The position numbers and the translations under genes are program-made. A stretch of DNA of 64,000 nt from the NCBI GenBank assembly GCA_018857735.1, contig JABMCL010001678.1:1-64000 (forward strand), read 5' to 3'. The notes beneath the pieces were generated by a model that was not told the origin of the DNA, made no database searches, and saw nothing but the letters and a program-made list of their open reading frames with translations. Below are positions 32,877 to 44,510 of this stretch, piece after piece (the first letter of the stretch is position 1; each line of letters begins with the position of its first letter). This stretch comes from Alviniconcha marisindica. Its lineage: Eukaryota; Mollusca; Gastropoda; Provannidae.

Positions 32877-34851
32877 ACTGTAGCAAAAACTGGGTATTGA
32901 TATTAGTTAGGATGGAAATAGAAGGTTTTCAGTTTGGCTTTAAAATATGACAGGGTTGAGCAGTGTCTAAGGTCTTGTGGGAGTGAATTCCAAATGTGAG
33001 GTCCAAAGCAAGAGAAGGCTTGTTGGATTTCCAGCATGCGGGTGTCAGAAGAAGAGCGTAGTGTACGAGATGGAGTGTAGACATGCAACAGTTCAGAGAG
33101 GTAAGCAGGACCAGAACCATTTATAGCACTGAAACACATACAAGCGACTTTATACTTAATACGTTCTGAAATGGGAAGCCAGTGCAGTTTTTCCAGGAGA
33201 GGTGTTGAGTGTTGGTGATGGCGTGCCAAGAGAACAAGTCTTGCAGCAAAGTTCTGAATTTTATGGAGAGGTTGGATGACAGAATTAGGTGTACCCATGA
33301 GGAGACAGTTGCAGTAGTCAAGCCGTGAAAGGATATAGGAAGTAACAAGAGTCTTGGTTGCGTCTTCAGTGAGAAACCTGCGGATTGAACTAATGCGTTT
33401 AAGCTCGAAATAAGCAGTTTGACAGATTTTATGACGTGCTTCTTCATGGACAGTTTTGAGTCAAGAATGAATCCAAGGTTCCTGGCCAGAATCAGAGAAG
33501 GGGATGTTGTGAGAGCCAAGAGTAATCAGTCGAGTCAGGGAGGGGAACGGTAGAAGGTTTCAAGGAAGACGAAAAGGGAAAGAGAAGAGCTTCTGTTTGT
33601 CGTCGTTCAGCCGGTTTGAGCTGATTTTCAGTCATCCATGTTTTTATGTCGTCTGTGCATGCGTTGAGTTCTTTGGTGAGGTTGGTCACTTCACTGAGAG
33701 GAGCCGCTGATTTCTGGAGCTGTGTGTCATCTGCGAAAAGCTGATGGTTTACAGAGTGGTTAGCTATGATATCGGAGAGAGGTGTAGTGTACAGGACGAA
33801 GAGAATGGGCCCCAGTACTGAGCCCTGAGGCACACCGTACCGCATGAGTTGTGATGGTGACGAAGACGCCGAGTTATTGACTGAAATGGACTGATATCTG
33901 TCTGAGAGGTATGAGTGAAACCCGATTGGAGTGCAGTAGACTGAATGCCAAAAACAGAGTTCAGGCGGGAGAGGAGAATTTGGTGGTCAGTAGTGTCAAA
34001 AGCGGCAGAAAAATCCAACAAAAGAAGAACAGAAATGTTGTCATTGTCCAGAGCAGAAAGAATATCGTTTACAATACATAATAAAACGGTCTCAGTGCTG
34101 TGTCCTGCTCGATAGGCAGACTGAAAGGGATTGCTGAGGTTGTTTTCAGTTGGAGATGGGAGAGAAGTTTGTGGAAAACGACTCAAGTTTTTCAAGAATT
34201 TTGGACAGAAATGGAAGGTTAGAACGGACGGTAGTTTTTCAAAAGATTTTTGTCAAGTCAGGGATGGCTTTTTCAACAGAGGTCAGTGACGATGGCTGTC
34301 TTCAGATCACTCGTGGTACAATGCCAGTGGTAAGACTGAGATGTGTTGATGATGTTCGTGATGGTCAGTCGCGGGCAAGAGGATGTCAATGATGGTTTTC
34401 ATAAAGAAGCGCGGTGGTGGGAATGGGATCATGTTCACAAGACTTGGCAGATGCACTGTTGATTATTTTTAAGACAAATCAGTTCATCAGTGACAGACTC
34501 AAAAGTTAGCAAGGGATTTCCAGCGAAAGAGGTATCAGGGCAAGCAGTTGGGTTTGGAGGAGGAAAGTTGTTTCTGATGGTGCGGATTTTCTCAGTGAAA
34601 TAATCAGAAACGATTTTCGGAAGGTCGTCAGAGTCAAATGTTGAAGGAAGAGGTGAAGATCTGCGGTGCTTTTGCCGAGGATGGTGTTGAAGTTTTGAAA
34701 GAGCTGTTTACAGGTTGTGCTAGACTGAATCTTAGCAGAGTAGTAGGCTTGTTTGGCTTTATCTACAAGGTTTGTTACTTTCTGTTTAATGGAGTCGTAT
34801 ATCTGTTTGTGGACGGTGAGCTTAGATTTGAGCCATCTATATATATAAAAG

Positions 34852-34858
34852 GCCCCCC

Positions 34859-34889
<31 letters not shown>

Positions 34890-34890
34890 A
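34852..34890. repeat. Poly-C/(AC) compound tract
   Basis: About 22 C followed by CACACACA, at the 5' boundary of the L2-like fragment. Confidence 0.95.
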
Positions 34891-34991
34891 AAACAGTTCA
34901 ATACGTCGAGTGGCGGAAAATGTCTCTGATCCGGCCCGCATGGTTACTACTCGCGGTGACGAGGGAAACGTATTCTCGCCACAGCGATGTG

Positions 34992-35088
34992 GTTCAAAAC
35001 AGGAGGACTGGCTGCCCATAAAGGGAACTCACTCGCACAGGACCTTTCTCGTATTTTGATTGGTTGATCAGGAGTTCCTGTTTTGAAC
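34992..35088. repeat. 13-base perfect inverted repeat, 71-base spacer
   Basis: GTTCAAAACAGGA at 34992-35004 and TCCTGTTTTGAAC at 35076-35088. The flanking region is CG-containing. Confidence 0.8.
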
Positions 35089-35217
35089 GTTGTTCGCCGG
35101 ACTTTTGTTTTTGTTTTTGCGAAGAACTACCATCTTTTGTTGCTGATGCAGCATGTATTTAGCAGATATTTTCAGGAGTTTATGCGTAAGTAAAGCTGGA
35201 AGCAAATTACTTTAATT

Positions 35218-35292
35218 GTTGGATAAACGCCAGTTTTGGTCTTGGGCATTTGAATAGTTGGTTAACCGCCAGTTTTGGCCTTGGGCATTGAA
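35218..35292. repeat. Tandem duplication, ~38-bp unit
   Basis: CGCCAGTTTTGGTCTTGGGC and CGCCAGTTTTGGCCTTGGGC with matching flanks follow each other directly. Confidence 0.9.
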
Positions 35293-35299
35293 GTACCAA

Positions 35300-35524
35300 A
35301 GAATGAAAGCATACGATCTTTGCGCAAATTGTGGTTTGAAGTATTGATTCTGGTAAATATGCACTTTAGGTGCAGGGTATTGGTGGGCACAAATTCTGGA
35401 TGTGATTCGATGTGATTTACTTCTAGTCTTGCGATATCTTCAACTGCAAGGTCATTATGCGTGAAAACGCAAGTTATTAACATCTTCATCAGTAGGGTAA
35501 TATACTAATATTGTAATAACTAAT
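35300..35524. other. No feature recognised
   Basis: Short unique spacer. Confidence 0.5.
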
Positions 35525-36210
35525 ATCCACAGAGCTAGAAAGATCCAAGCAGACGGTCGGAAATTCCTGGGACATTTTAAACCTCATTTTTGGTCAAGGA
35601 CATCATCAGAATCACTCAAACAGGGTCATATGAGTCTTTTTGTGACATATCTTATACTTTATAGGTATCTAGTGAATGAAGCTAACATTTTCCAGCAAAA
35701 GTGACTTTAATTACAGGACTTCGGTAGACAAGTGTGTCTGCAGTACATGACTGATTCGGGAGTGTGCACGGTTACTCGGAAACTAGATTTAGACCAAACG
35801 TAAAACTTCTAAAAGGTGCACAAATGCAAACTGAAACTGAAAGACACATAGTGACATACGGTAAAACTCACTTTTTGTTGCAAATTTTGGGGTTATTCGC
35901 TTGATGTTAGTTGTTACCCTGTTTGAATGATTCTGATATGATGGTATTTGTGACATAAAATGGTGTTCAAAATGCCTCATGAATTTCCGACCACCACCTT
36001 GGATATTACCCATCAGTGGGTAACTGGTATTTGGTAAAAACTAAAACTAAAATCCAAGGAGACGGTCAGAGATTCCTGGATCATTTTAAAAGTTATTTTG
36101 GGTCACAAATATCATCACAGTCATTAAATGAGTTCCATGTTTACCAATTACACTTACAGCCAAAATCTGCAAGAAACAGTGAGTTTTTGTGTGTTTTTTC
36201 ATATATTTTT
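35525..36210. repeat. Three family D copies, alternating orientation
   Basis: The block GACGGTCGGAAATTCCTGGG, CATTTTAAA, TGGTCA..GACATCATCA is at 35540-35630 (+). Its reverse complement (CAAAATGCCTCATGAATTTC and neighbours) is at 35880-36012, and a third copy at 36050-36200 (+) has GACGGTCAGAGATTCCTGGA. Outer blocks AATATCCA/GGATATTACC face each other, giving a foldback arrangement of the first two copies. Confidence 0.8.
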
Positions 36211-36349
36211 CTCTGATTGTTTTGAGTTGCCACATTTTGCCCTTTGGGTTTGACATTTGACCTAGTTCCTTAGTGCTGATGGTGGCAAGGCAATCATACT
36301 CCTGACTCAACATCGTCACTGACATACACATTTGAATTCATTGCAGTTT

Positions 36350-36510
36350 GTGTGACTGTGAGTGTTTGTGTGTGTGTTTGTTTTTCTGTATAATACTTTA
36401 TGTAAATTGTTTTGGTAGGACTGTGCTCTACATATGTGTAGAATAATATATTTAGGTTAATATGTATCATGTGAATGCTCAGGGTATTGATGAGAATGAA
36501 ATCCTGACAC
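36350..36510 (+). repeat. L2/CR1-like LINE 3' UTR fragment
   Basis: Reverse complement of 32680-32800: TAATACTTTATGTAAATTGT, a TTTTGGTAGGACT segment, TTTAGGTTAATATGTATCAT and CTCAGGGTATTGATGAGAA. Lies in opposite orientation to that LINE. Confidence 0.8.
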
Positions 36511-36549
36511 AACTGCCACAAGGCTGATCGTGGCTCAGGCATCAGCAGA

Positions 36550-37180
36550 TTTTACAAAGATACAGGGATATTTATTCATTGATGACATTTAAATGTACAC
36601 AGGACTTTATCTTGGTGACAGTCCATTCATACAGTGCATTAACACTAAACAAGTAGACAAAACATTACAATTAGCCATATATAATATATGTATACATTAT
36701 AAAAGTTATAAATAAATAAAGTTAAATTCAACAATGTAACAATCTCATTCATGTAGTGTAAGCTGCTAGTGCTACACACACAGACGCACACATGCATGCA
36801 TGCTCATACTCCATGCACACACACCAGGGCTCCCATTAACGCACAAATGTGCGTCCCTTAAGCACGAACTAAAAAGGATGCATTACATTTACACTTAGGC
36901 CCAGAGGGACCCACTAAAAAAAATGCCAGTTTTTACTTTCTAGACCTCCTATTCTTGACTGACAGAACATGGGGACCACACCATCTCATGAATGAATTCT
37001 TCCTCTGAGATTGCAGTGTACATGCAGTTTTTGTACAACTTCTGTCTGAGACACCTTACAGTTACACTGACTGTGTTATTGACAAGTACACATTCTCCCA
37101 AGAGACGCAGAGAACTACGCATGTTAGTTCACATCAGTGAAACACAAATACGCCAGCACACATTTAACACCAAGGCAACA
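36550..37180. other. Repeat-derived spacer, no gene
   Basis: Contains short CA runs. An ACATTTAACACCAAGGCAAC block at 37145-37165 recurs near 54840, suggesting another LINE 3' UTR family. A palindromic GCACAAATGTGC sits at 36842-36853. Confidence 0.5.
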
Positions 37181-37243
37181 AATAAATTAATATGGTGCTT
37201 GATGTCCACAGAAACCAAAATAGCTTATTAGGGACAGGGGAGA

Positions 37244-37267
37244 GGGGGGGGGGGGGGGGGGGGGGGG
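37244..37267. repeat. Poly-G tract (24 G)
   Basis: A G homopolymer inside the first SINE unit, preceded by GGGGAGA. Confidence 0.95.
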
Positions 37268-38036
37268 TGAAGGGGATACAGAGGTAGAGGTAGATTATTT
37301 ATCACCACCAGAATGACTCCTGCATTAACTGATTAAGATGGGCAGGGATGAGAGTCATTTTAATGTTTCATTAATTGTGAGGGACAAAGTCACAAGGCAG
37401 TGTCCACAGGCACAGACCACAACTTTTGAAGAGAAAGGAGAGCTGAAGTGGATTCAAACCAAGGTCCCTCTGTTTAACAGCCTAATGCCTTACTGCTAGG
37501 CCAAACTGGCTCACATAGCAAATAAATAAACATGGTATGTTTAAATAAGTAAGTAAACATGATGCTTAATGTCCACAGAAACCATAAGGCTTATTAGGGA
37601 TGTGGAGCAGTGGGAAGAGGGTATGGAGGGAGATTATATACCTATTGCTATACTGTTACCACCAGAATGACTCCTGCATTAAGATAAGCAGTGATAAGAG
37701 CCATTTTAATGTTTCATAAAATGTGAGGGACCACAACTTTTGAAGAGATTTGAACTGAGGTCCCTCTGCTTACCACTACCAGCCTAATGCCTAACCACTG
37801 GGCCAAACCGGCTCTCAATGTTTAAATAAGTAAACATAGTAAACATGGTGCTTAATGTCCACAGAAACCATAATGAAGAAGGGGGGAGGGAGTATGGAGG
37901 GAGATTATATTTATACCTATTTGCTACACTGTCAAAAGGATGCACTACACTAGGCACAGAGGGACCCACTATCACTACAATGTCAAAAGGATGCACTACA
38001 CTTAGGCGCAGAGGGATGGGGGCAAGGGGGAGATTT

Positions 38037-38041
<5 letters not shown>

Positions 38042-38089
<48 letters not shown>
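38042..38089. repeat. (TA)24 microsatellite
   Basis: Uninterrupted TA dinucleotides within the SINE run. Confidence 0.99.
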
Positions 38090-38092
<3 letters not shown>

Positions 38093-38549
38093 ACCTATCT
38101 CTGTACACTGTCACCACCAGAATGACTCCTGCATTATGGGCAGAGATGAGAGAGATTTTAATGTTTCATGCTACACTGTCACCGCCAGAATGACTCCTGC
38201 ATTAAGATGGGCAATGATTATGATGAGAGCCATTTTAATGTTTCATAAATTGTGAGGTACCACAACTTTTGAAGAGATTTGAACCAAGGTCCCTCTGCTT
38301 ACCAACCTAATGACTTACCGCTAGGCCAAACCAGCTCACAACATTTAAATAAGCAAACATTGTGCTTAACGTCCACAGAAACCATAAGGCTTATTATAAT
38401 ATTAGGGAAGGGGAGATTACAGAATACAAAACCTTTATTGTCCATGAATAACATAGAAATTTTATACCTATCGCTATACACTGTCACCACCAGTGACATC
38501 AGAATGACTTCTGCATTAAGATGGGCAGTGATGAGAGCCATTTAAAAAA

Positions 38550-38945
38550 ATTAATAATTGTGAGTTACTGGTATATTTGTTGAGTTAGTCAGTCGGATGA
38601 TCAAACAGTTACGTGTTCAGTTCCATTATTCAGGTTTCGTATAATATTTTTTATAATTTAAAAATAAATAAATAATATATATAACAAATATAACACAATT
38701 ATAGAACATATCAGTACACCCGTTCCAACAGTGGATAACATACGTATGCAAATATACATGCACATGTTATACATACATAATAGACAAAAAGATACATCCA
38801 TACAGACAAAGAGTTGGACAAAGTACTTCATAGACAGATATTTGCCTGCACAATGAGTGATTGACTGCCTGTCACATGTGTATATATTCTAAATCTAAAA
38901 TAACTACATATGCCCTGAGGTTATCAGTTTTCTGTTTTCAAAATA
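38550..38945. other. AT-rich spacer, LINE 3' end
   Basis: Probably the 3' UTR and flank of the minus-strand LINE beginning at 38950. No gene. Confidence 0.5.
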
Positions 38946-38949
38946 GGCC

Positions 38950-40935
38950 AGTTAGATAAAGGTGGGCAGTTTGCCGCTGATCTTTGCATTGTATTCATCT
39001 ATTTTGTATTTCAGCATCAGTTGTTGAAGGAAGCAGGAGAGAGTTGGCAAGCACTTGTCGAGTTTGCATTTGTATACAAATTGCTTAGCTTGAAGTATCA
39101 CTAAATCAAAGACTGTGTCAGTTTTGATGTCTATTTCTGTTCCAAACAATACAAGATTTTGTGTAAATTTTACATTTAGCGCTGTCTCACATTTTTCTTT
39201 CAATATTGTTTCCAGCGAAGTCCAAAAAAGTCTGATACAAGCACATTTCCAAAACATATGTTCAATGCTATCTTTTTCGTCATTGCGGAAGCCACGCTGA
39301 GTGTTAGCAGTGACTCCCATTTTGTTTAATACTATGTTAGTAGCTATTATTCTATGTATAATGTGCATTTGTAACCATTTAAGTTTTACATCTTTAATTT
39401 TTTGTACTTTTATGAAAACTGTATTCCAAGAAATATTTGACTTCAGTTTTTCATTCCATTTCAAGCAACAATTTGGCATACAGTTGTCGTTTACAAGAAT
39501 GTTGTAATAGAGCCTTGTACCCTTTGGTGGAGAGTAGATTGTACTCAGCGAGATATTTACCTCATTTGCCATGTTATTACCAATAAGTATTGTAGACGTC
39601 TTGATATAATGTTTTATTGAACTGGTGCAACTATTAAAAGTCAAGAAATCAACCGTCATGCCAAACGTTGTATTAAATTCTGCAAGAGTGCGAAACCACC
39701 CATTTTCTTTTATAAAATGAGCGATACAGTACACTCCATTGTCAACCCACTGTGTGTATTTGATCATCTTGTTTCCGATCATCATATTTTTGTTGTAAAA
39801 AACAGGTTCAGAAAGAAGTTGAGATGTCGAGTTTGGTTTCACTTTACTAAAGAAAATTCCATAAGCTTTGAAGACGTCTGACCAGAAGGAATTATTTTTG
39901 ACAGTTTGGTTGAAAAAGCATGGGCCGTAGCACTCTAATAGTAATAGACTAATTGATGAAGAAATGGATACAACTCCATCGGAACATTTCTCCAGTTATG
40001 GTTTGATATCTTTAACTTTTTATCCATGTGAGTTTTAGAGCTAGAATATACGTTTTAATATCTGGAATATTTAGACCTCCACTTTTTACATCTTTTATTG
40101 TCGTCTTTCTGGCAATTCTGTCTTGTTTTCCATTCCAAACAAATTGAAAACATATTTTTTGAAGATCTTTCACAAAGTTATCAGGGGGGTCAGGCAGCAA
40201 AATCCACAAATGGATCAGTTTTGACAGAATCAGTGACTTCAGTATAGCAACTCTTCCTAGCGGGGTAATAGTCCTAAGTGACCAAATTTTGAACAGTTTT
40301 TTAACTTCGTCAATTTTTTTTATTGTAGTTTATCGCTGCACACCCTTTTAAATCCTGGGTAAACCATATGCCAAGGATCTTAAACATAGATTCCATACCA
40401 TTTTCAAATGCAGCATATATTTTACTCTTGAATATTTTTTGCTACCTAACCATATGGCCTGTGTTTTGTCCGCATTCAAAAACAAGCCAGATACTTTTCC
40501 AAATTTATTAATGGCATCTATTGATTTTTTAAATGATTTTTTCTCTCCATTGTTCATTAGTTGTGTGTCATCTGCGAATTGAGATATTTTGTGTTCTACT
40601 TTGTTTATTCAGATTCCCTTGATATCACTATCTTCTCGAATCATGATTGCTAAAATTTCACACACAAAATAAATATGTATGGTGATATCGGGTCGCCCTG
40701 TCGGCACCCATGCTGTACTGTAAACCATTGGGTTGTCTGTCGATTCACTATTACCGTTGATTTTATGTTTTTATAAGAAGTATCTATCCATCTACAAAGG
40801 TCTTTTCCAAAACCAAATGCTCGAAGAGCCCTAAACATGAACCGCCAATCAAGAGAGAAACGCTTTCTCAAAGTCATAGCATAGCAACAATCCAGGCTTA
40901 TTTTTTGTATTCAGATAGTTTATCAAGTCATAAAT
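38950..40935 (-). mobile_element. L1/Tx1-like LINE, second copy, 5'-truncated, minus strand
   Basis: Same family as 18.2-23.6 kb. RT landmarks from 40900 downward are an RAFGFGKDLCRWI segment, HGCRQGDPISPYIFILCV, QFADDTQL (about 40570) and an NADKTQAIWLGSKK segment. The C-terminal 296-residue frame (39842-38952) is the longest intact piece; it includes LKWLQMHIIHRIIATNI and EKDSIEHMFWKC. The copy is truncated at the 5' side near 40935, where a SINE begins. Confidence 0.88.
38952..39842 (-). pseudogene. L1/Tx1-like ORF2 C-terminal domain (296 codons open)
   Basis: An unbroken frame covering the region after the RT thumb. It aligns by eye with 22222-23160 of the other copy: WLQM..IHR.IATN, KMG, a DEKDS.EH...W.C segment, and VFDLVILQAKQFVYKCK at the end. 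It encodes no catalytic residues itself. Confidence 0.8.
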
Positions 40936-41170
40936 CATGATGAAAGCCATTTTAATCAAATTAATGTTTCATTAATTGTGAGGGACAAAGTCACAAGACT
41001 GTGTCCATAGACCACAACTTTTGAAGAGAAAGGAGAACTGAAGTAGATTTGAGCTGAGGTCCCTCTGCTTACCAGCCTAACACCTTACCGCTAGGCCAAA
41101 CCAGCTCACATTTTAAATAATTCTACCATTTTGCTTAATGTCCTCAGATGCTAAAGAGCATATTAGGGAC
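40935..41170 (-). mobile_element. tRNA-derived SINE (family B) copy
   Basis: Body block AAAGCCATTTTAAT..TTAATTGTGAGGGAC and a reverse tRNA-like head with TAAGGTGTTAGGCTGGTAAG on the minus strand, then a CTTAATGTCCTCAGATG tail block at 41135. Confidence 0.8.
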
Positions 41171-41174
41171 AATA

Positions 41175-42300
41175 CTTTAAATTAAAAAAATCAGAGCTTT
41201 ATATAATATATATATTATATATATTAATTATTATATATTATATATACCCTACATTGCAAGACGTTTTTGGTTTTCTAGGTCTGAAAAGTTCAATATAAAA
41301 AAAATCATGCAAAGAAACTGAAGATTAAGTAGAGATCTTTGTACAAGCTGTTGTTGTGGCTTCCTAAATAAAAATGATTTGTTGTGAATTTTCAAGTTTA
41401 AAAAAAATGAAGGGAAAAAAGATGAGTGGAGTTTATTGAGTAAAAATGTCTTTCTTTTGTTAAAACTGTCACCGAGGGATGCAACACATGTTTTGAGTAG
41501 TGCTAAGACATAATACACCTATTATAAAATCAGCTGTAGCTATTTGTATTACCCCTGTTCTCCATTTGCAATTCACAAGAGATACACGCTTTTTCTTATT
41601 TTCTGTTTGGTTTTGATTTGTTCCACAGATTCAGAGTGTTGCTCAAATTGTTTCAAACACATATTTTGTAATGGTTTTGTGTTTAAAGTGCCACATATTT
41701 TGCTTTCTTAATATTTACTATGCTACTTAAAAATCGTTTTGATACTGACAGATGGCTGCTAGTGCTACTAAAACATGTTAGATGAAAACAAACAAAAGCA
41801 AACCAAAAACGCTTAAGTTGAAATACTTTCTGCAAGGCTTGACTTGTCAATTGATGACAGATAAGTAAAAAAGTATATAACATGAAGAAAAAGTTCCCCA
41901 GTATGATTGACTTGTGTACTGAACTGTAATTATAGCCAGGAATTGCAGCAAAAAGCTTTAGAAGTGCTCCAAAACAAGTCTCCACTGCACCACTGTTGCA
42001 AACCTTGTGTCAGGCTGATTGGTTTGGCTATTTTTATGTTGTGCTCTTCGTGTATGGCATAAAACAATTTTTTTGTAAGTGAAAAAATTATCTTCTTCAA
42101 ACACATTAAGTTTTACATGGTTAACCTGTAATAAACAGTTATGGTGTCTAATTTTCATTATATATGCCCCACTTTTGTCACAGGCACATATATGTAATTA
42201 TACATATAAAAATATTTTTTCATGCAGTTGTGAAGGGGCCAGGGAAAATAAGTCATGCAACAGGACAGATGGTGTTGATAAAATGTAATGAGACTGGATG
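41175..42300. other. Intergenic, AT-rich; probable upstream region of the 712-residue gene
   Basis: AT palindromes at 41205-41245. Nothing else recognised. A non-coding first exon of the downstream gene may lie here or further left. Confidence 0.5.
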
Positions 42301-42357
42301 CGTTCACTGACTCAGTCACATTTATTATTACAGGTTTTTGTTTGTTTTTTGTTTCAG

Positions 42358-42371
42358 ATAATTTGTGAAGC
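42358..42371 (+). promoter_or_regulatory. 3' splice site and short 5' UTR of the 712-residue gene
   Basis: A pyrimidine-rich tract (TTTTTGTTTGTTTTTTGTTTCAG) ends at 42357 and is followed by 14 untranslated bases. An in-frame TGA precedes the ATG, so translation starts at 42372. Confidence 0.7.
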
Positions 42372-44510
42372 ATGAATTTGAAGAAAAGCCGACGGCGATC
42401 ACTTCGCATCCAGAATTATCCAGCATCATCAGTGACTGCAGAAAACAGTTATGCTGGGGAGCTGATAGGTGACCCTGACAGTGAGGTGTATGGAAGTCGG
42501 TGGCTGCTTGACAGGGAAACATACCACGATCAGAACTGGCAGACTCCGAATGATTTGATTCAGGAAGTGGTTGCTTCTGAATATCCAATTTGCTCCAGGT
42601 TTCTAGATGGTGTAGTGCGAACTGCTACTAGTACTACGAGTATTAGTGCGTCTGGTCAGCATGTTTTCTACACTTCAGAACAGTATTACAGTGATCAGCA
42701 ACAAGAACTGGGCAGAACACCAGCTGTCCCATTTGAGTGTAGAAAGGCCTGTGACACCTGGAACAAGGGCACTTATCAGTCTGAGCATTCTCCTGCTTGT
42801 GTTGGTGACACAGTAGCTACTTGTGGGTCCAAAGAAAAACTTCATGGGCATCAGATTTCACCCCTACTGGATTTGATCACTCCCACCCTGATGTTGGACT
42901 CTGACCGTTTGTTTCCCATCAGGGATGAGTTGCAGCAGCCATGCAGAAGTAACACAGAAAACATTTTGTCTGGGAATACTGGATTGCCAGTGTTGCCACA
43001 CAGTGTGAACTCAACAAAAATTCCCAAGAACAGTGCAAACATAACCTCAGGCCAGAAGCTATTTTCAAATTCATCTGTAACTGTGGGATGCAGCTCTCCC
43101 TATAAGTACCAAATTAGTACTTCAGCCTGTTGCAGTGTGAGCATTTCAAAGTGTGTTTCAGCTGTTTGTCAAAGTAATCAAGGGTTCCTTTCTGCCCAGT
43201 TTGACATGCCAAGCAGTCTGCATGTAGTTGATGGGCCATCAGTGTTGGGTGTTGAACAAGAAAGCAAAACCCTGGACACATGCAACAGCAATGGTCACTC
43301 AATAGAAAATGACAATTTTAGCACACACCATTATGATGGTGAGACCAATGGATGTAAGCTAAACACTGTTGTGGGTAACACTAATGTGCCTGTTGATGCA
43401 GCTGACATTTCATACACCACAGCACTGCATCAGCATTGTGGCTCTCACATTGAGCAGAAACAAAGTACTGCTTTAAGAATTGTTTCCAAGTACCAGGCTG
43501 CCAAAATAAAAAAGCAAAGGAGGAGGTCTGCATTTGGATCAGAATTTAAGCTTGCCACCTGTGCGCATCAAAGTAGCCCACCTAATACTAACAGCGACAA
43601 ACCAGGAATGTTCCAGGAACCAGGGTTTCCTGTGCAAAAACAGTGCATTCAAAACTGCTTGCTGGTGTCGTCCTCCCAGTCTCAGTGTGTCACTTGTACC
43701 ATAAATGATGGCAAGCTAATGACATTGGACAGTAATGGCCAACTTCATAATATCAATACTGAAGCTCTTCAGCTTGGAAATGTGAGAGCTGATGTTGAAG
43801 AAGCTGGGCTTGTTACAGGTTCTTGTGATCAGGAATCTCCATCTGGACAACAATTACAATGTCCACAGCCTAAAAGTAAGAGGAAGAAGAGAATGTCAGC
43901 AGATACTTCTGTCATGGGTCCAAGTACACTTATGAATTCTATTCAGGACTGCCAGTTTGGTGGTTGTGTAGCTGAAAATTCTGTTTTCACCAAACGGCGC
44001 TCAAGTCTAAGGCTCCTTCGCCGATACTCTCACAAATTTGCTGTCTCTGATAGTGATACAATGAGTACAGAGGCTGAAACTAGTGAAAGTAAAAGTAACA
44101 AGACTCAGACTGGGACATCAGAATCAGAGTCACCTGTACCTTCAGGTAAAAGTAGTGAACCACTGACTCAACTGCGCAGTGATGTCTGTTTTGATTTTGA
44201 GAAAACAGCTGAAACAACCATTTCACCACAACTTGAAAACTTGTATTGCAACAAAAACTACAAAAAACCAGCTGACAAAAGTTGGGAGACCATATTTGAA
44301 TGTCCTTTGAAGGGAAGAATGACAAGCAAACGAAAACTGAGGAGATATCTATCATTTGAAGACACCATTCCCATGTCCAAGTTGAAGCGTCGTTGGAAGA
44401 AAGCTACTCTTAATGGCTGGGATGCTGGTGGCAAGATACCAAAGCAGATGAGTGATCATGAAGTGAAACAAAAGTTACAAAAGCTTGATGAAGAAATATC
44501 AAATGCCTAG
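42372..44510 (+). CDS. Unrecognised 712-residue basic, probably nuclear protein (single large exon)
   Basis: A 712-codon intact ORF, far longer than chance in this AT-rich DNA and without transposon features. Codon 1 follows an in-frame stop and a good splice acceptor. The protein is Ser/Thr/Gln/Asn-rich and mostly disordered in appearance, with clusters of basic residues: KKSRRRSLR at 4-12, KIKKQRRRS near 375, KSKRKKRM near 505, KRRSSLRLLRRYSHKF near 541, SKRKLRRYLSFED near 652 and KLKRRWKKA near 671. The C-terminus is a short charged helix (VKQKLQKLDEEI). Repeated basic-hydrophobic boxes suggest nuclear localisation or chromatin binding. No enzyme motif, signal peptide or membrane segment is seen. 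I do not recognise the family. Confidence 0.85.
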   Translation: MNLKKSRRRSLRIQNYPASSVTAENSYAGELIGDPDSEVYGSRWLLDRETYHDQNWQTPNDLIQEVVASEYPICSRFLDGVVRTATSTTSISASGQHVFYTSEQYYSDQQQELGRTPAVPFECRKACDTWNKGTYQSEHSPACVGDTVATCGSKEKLHGHQISPLLDLITPTLMLDSDRLFPIRDELQQPCRSNTENILSGNTGLPVLPHSVNSTKIPKNSANITSGQKLFSNSSVTVGCSSPYKYQISTSACCSVSISKCVSAVCQSNQGFLSAQFDMPSSLHVVDGPSVLGVEQESKTLDTCNSNGHSIENDNFSTHHYDGETNGCKLNTVVGNTNVPVDAADISYTTALHQHCGSHIEQKQSTALRIVSKYQAAKIKKQRRRSAFGSEFKLATCAHQSSPPNTNSDKPGMFQEPGFPVQKQCIQNCLLVSSSQSQCVTCTINDGKLMTLDSNGQLHNINTEALQLGNVRADVEEAGLVTGSCDQESPSGQQLQCPQPKSKRKKRMSADTSVMGPSTLMNSIQDCQFGGCVAENSVFTKRRSSLRLLRRYSHKFAVSDSDTMSTEAETSESKSNKTQTGTSESESPVPSGKSSEPLTQLRSDVCFDFEKTAETTISPQLENLYCNKNYKKPADKSWETIFECPLKGRMTSKRKLRRYLSFEDTIPMSKLKRRWKKATLNGWDAGGKIPKQMSDHEVKQKLQKLDEEISNA

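Larger units (their letters stand above)
32652..34901 (-). mobile_element. Decayed L2/CR1-like LINE, minus strand
   Basis: RT reads from about 34850 to 32903 in several frames: a KAKQAYYSAKI segment, an SNPFQSAYRAGHSTETVLL segment, LLLLDFSAAFDTTDH (first catalytic Asp), YGVPQGSVLGPILFVLYT, FADDTQLQ (catalytic box), a NLGFILDSKLSMKKHV segment, a LHWLPISERIKYK segment and LRSSSDTRML. The 3' end at ~32652 is GAGCGCATGATAAATGTACA followed by (ATT)n. A stretch with the same family appears at 53.4-54.5 kb. Confidence 0.88.
37185..38545 (-). mobile_element. Head-to-tail run of tRNA-derived SINEs (family B), about four units
   Basis: Units are marked by the tail block GCTTAATGTCCACAGAAACC (37193, 37564, 37853 and 38363, with small changes), the body block CAGAATGACTCCTGCATTAA and, at the right, a reverse tRNA-like head. 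On the minus strand the head reads GAGCCAGTTTGGCCTAGC (A-box region) and GGTTTGAATCC (B-box). All units share one orientation. Poly-G (37244-37267) and AT (38042-38089) tracts are embedded. Confidence 0.85.

Noticed and set aside
34638..35021. 127-codon plus-strand ORF with a proline run
   Set aside because: Antisense of the L2-like LINE plus a poly-C/CA tract.
37440..37510. tRNA genes in the SINE run
   Set aside because: Heads are diverged and each is followed by the same SINE body, so they are SINE promoters, not tRNA genes.
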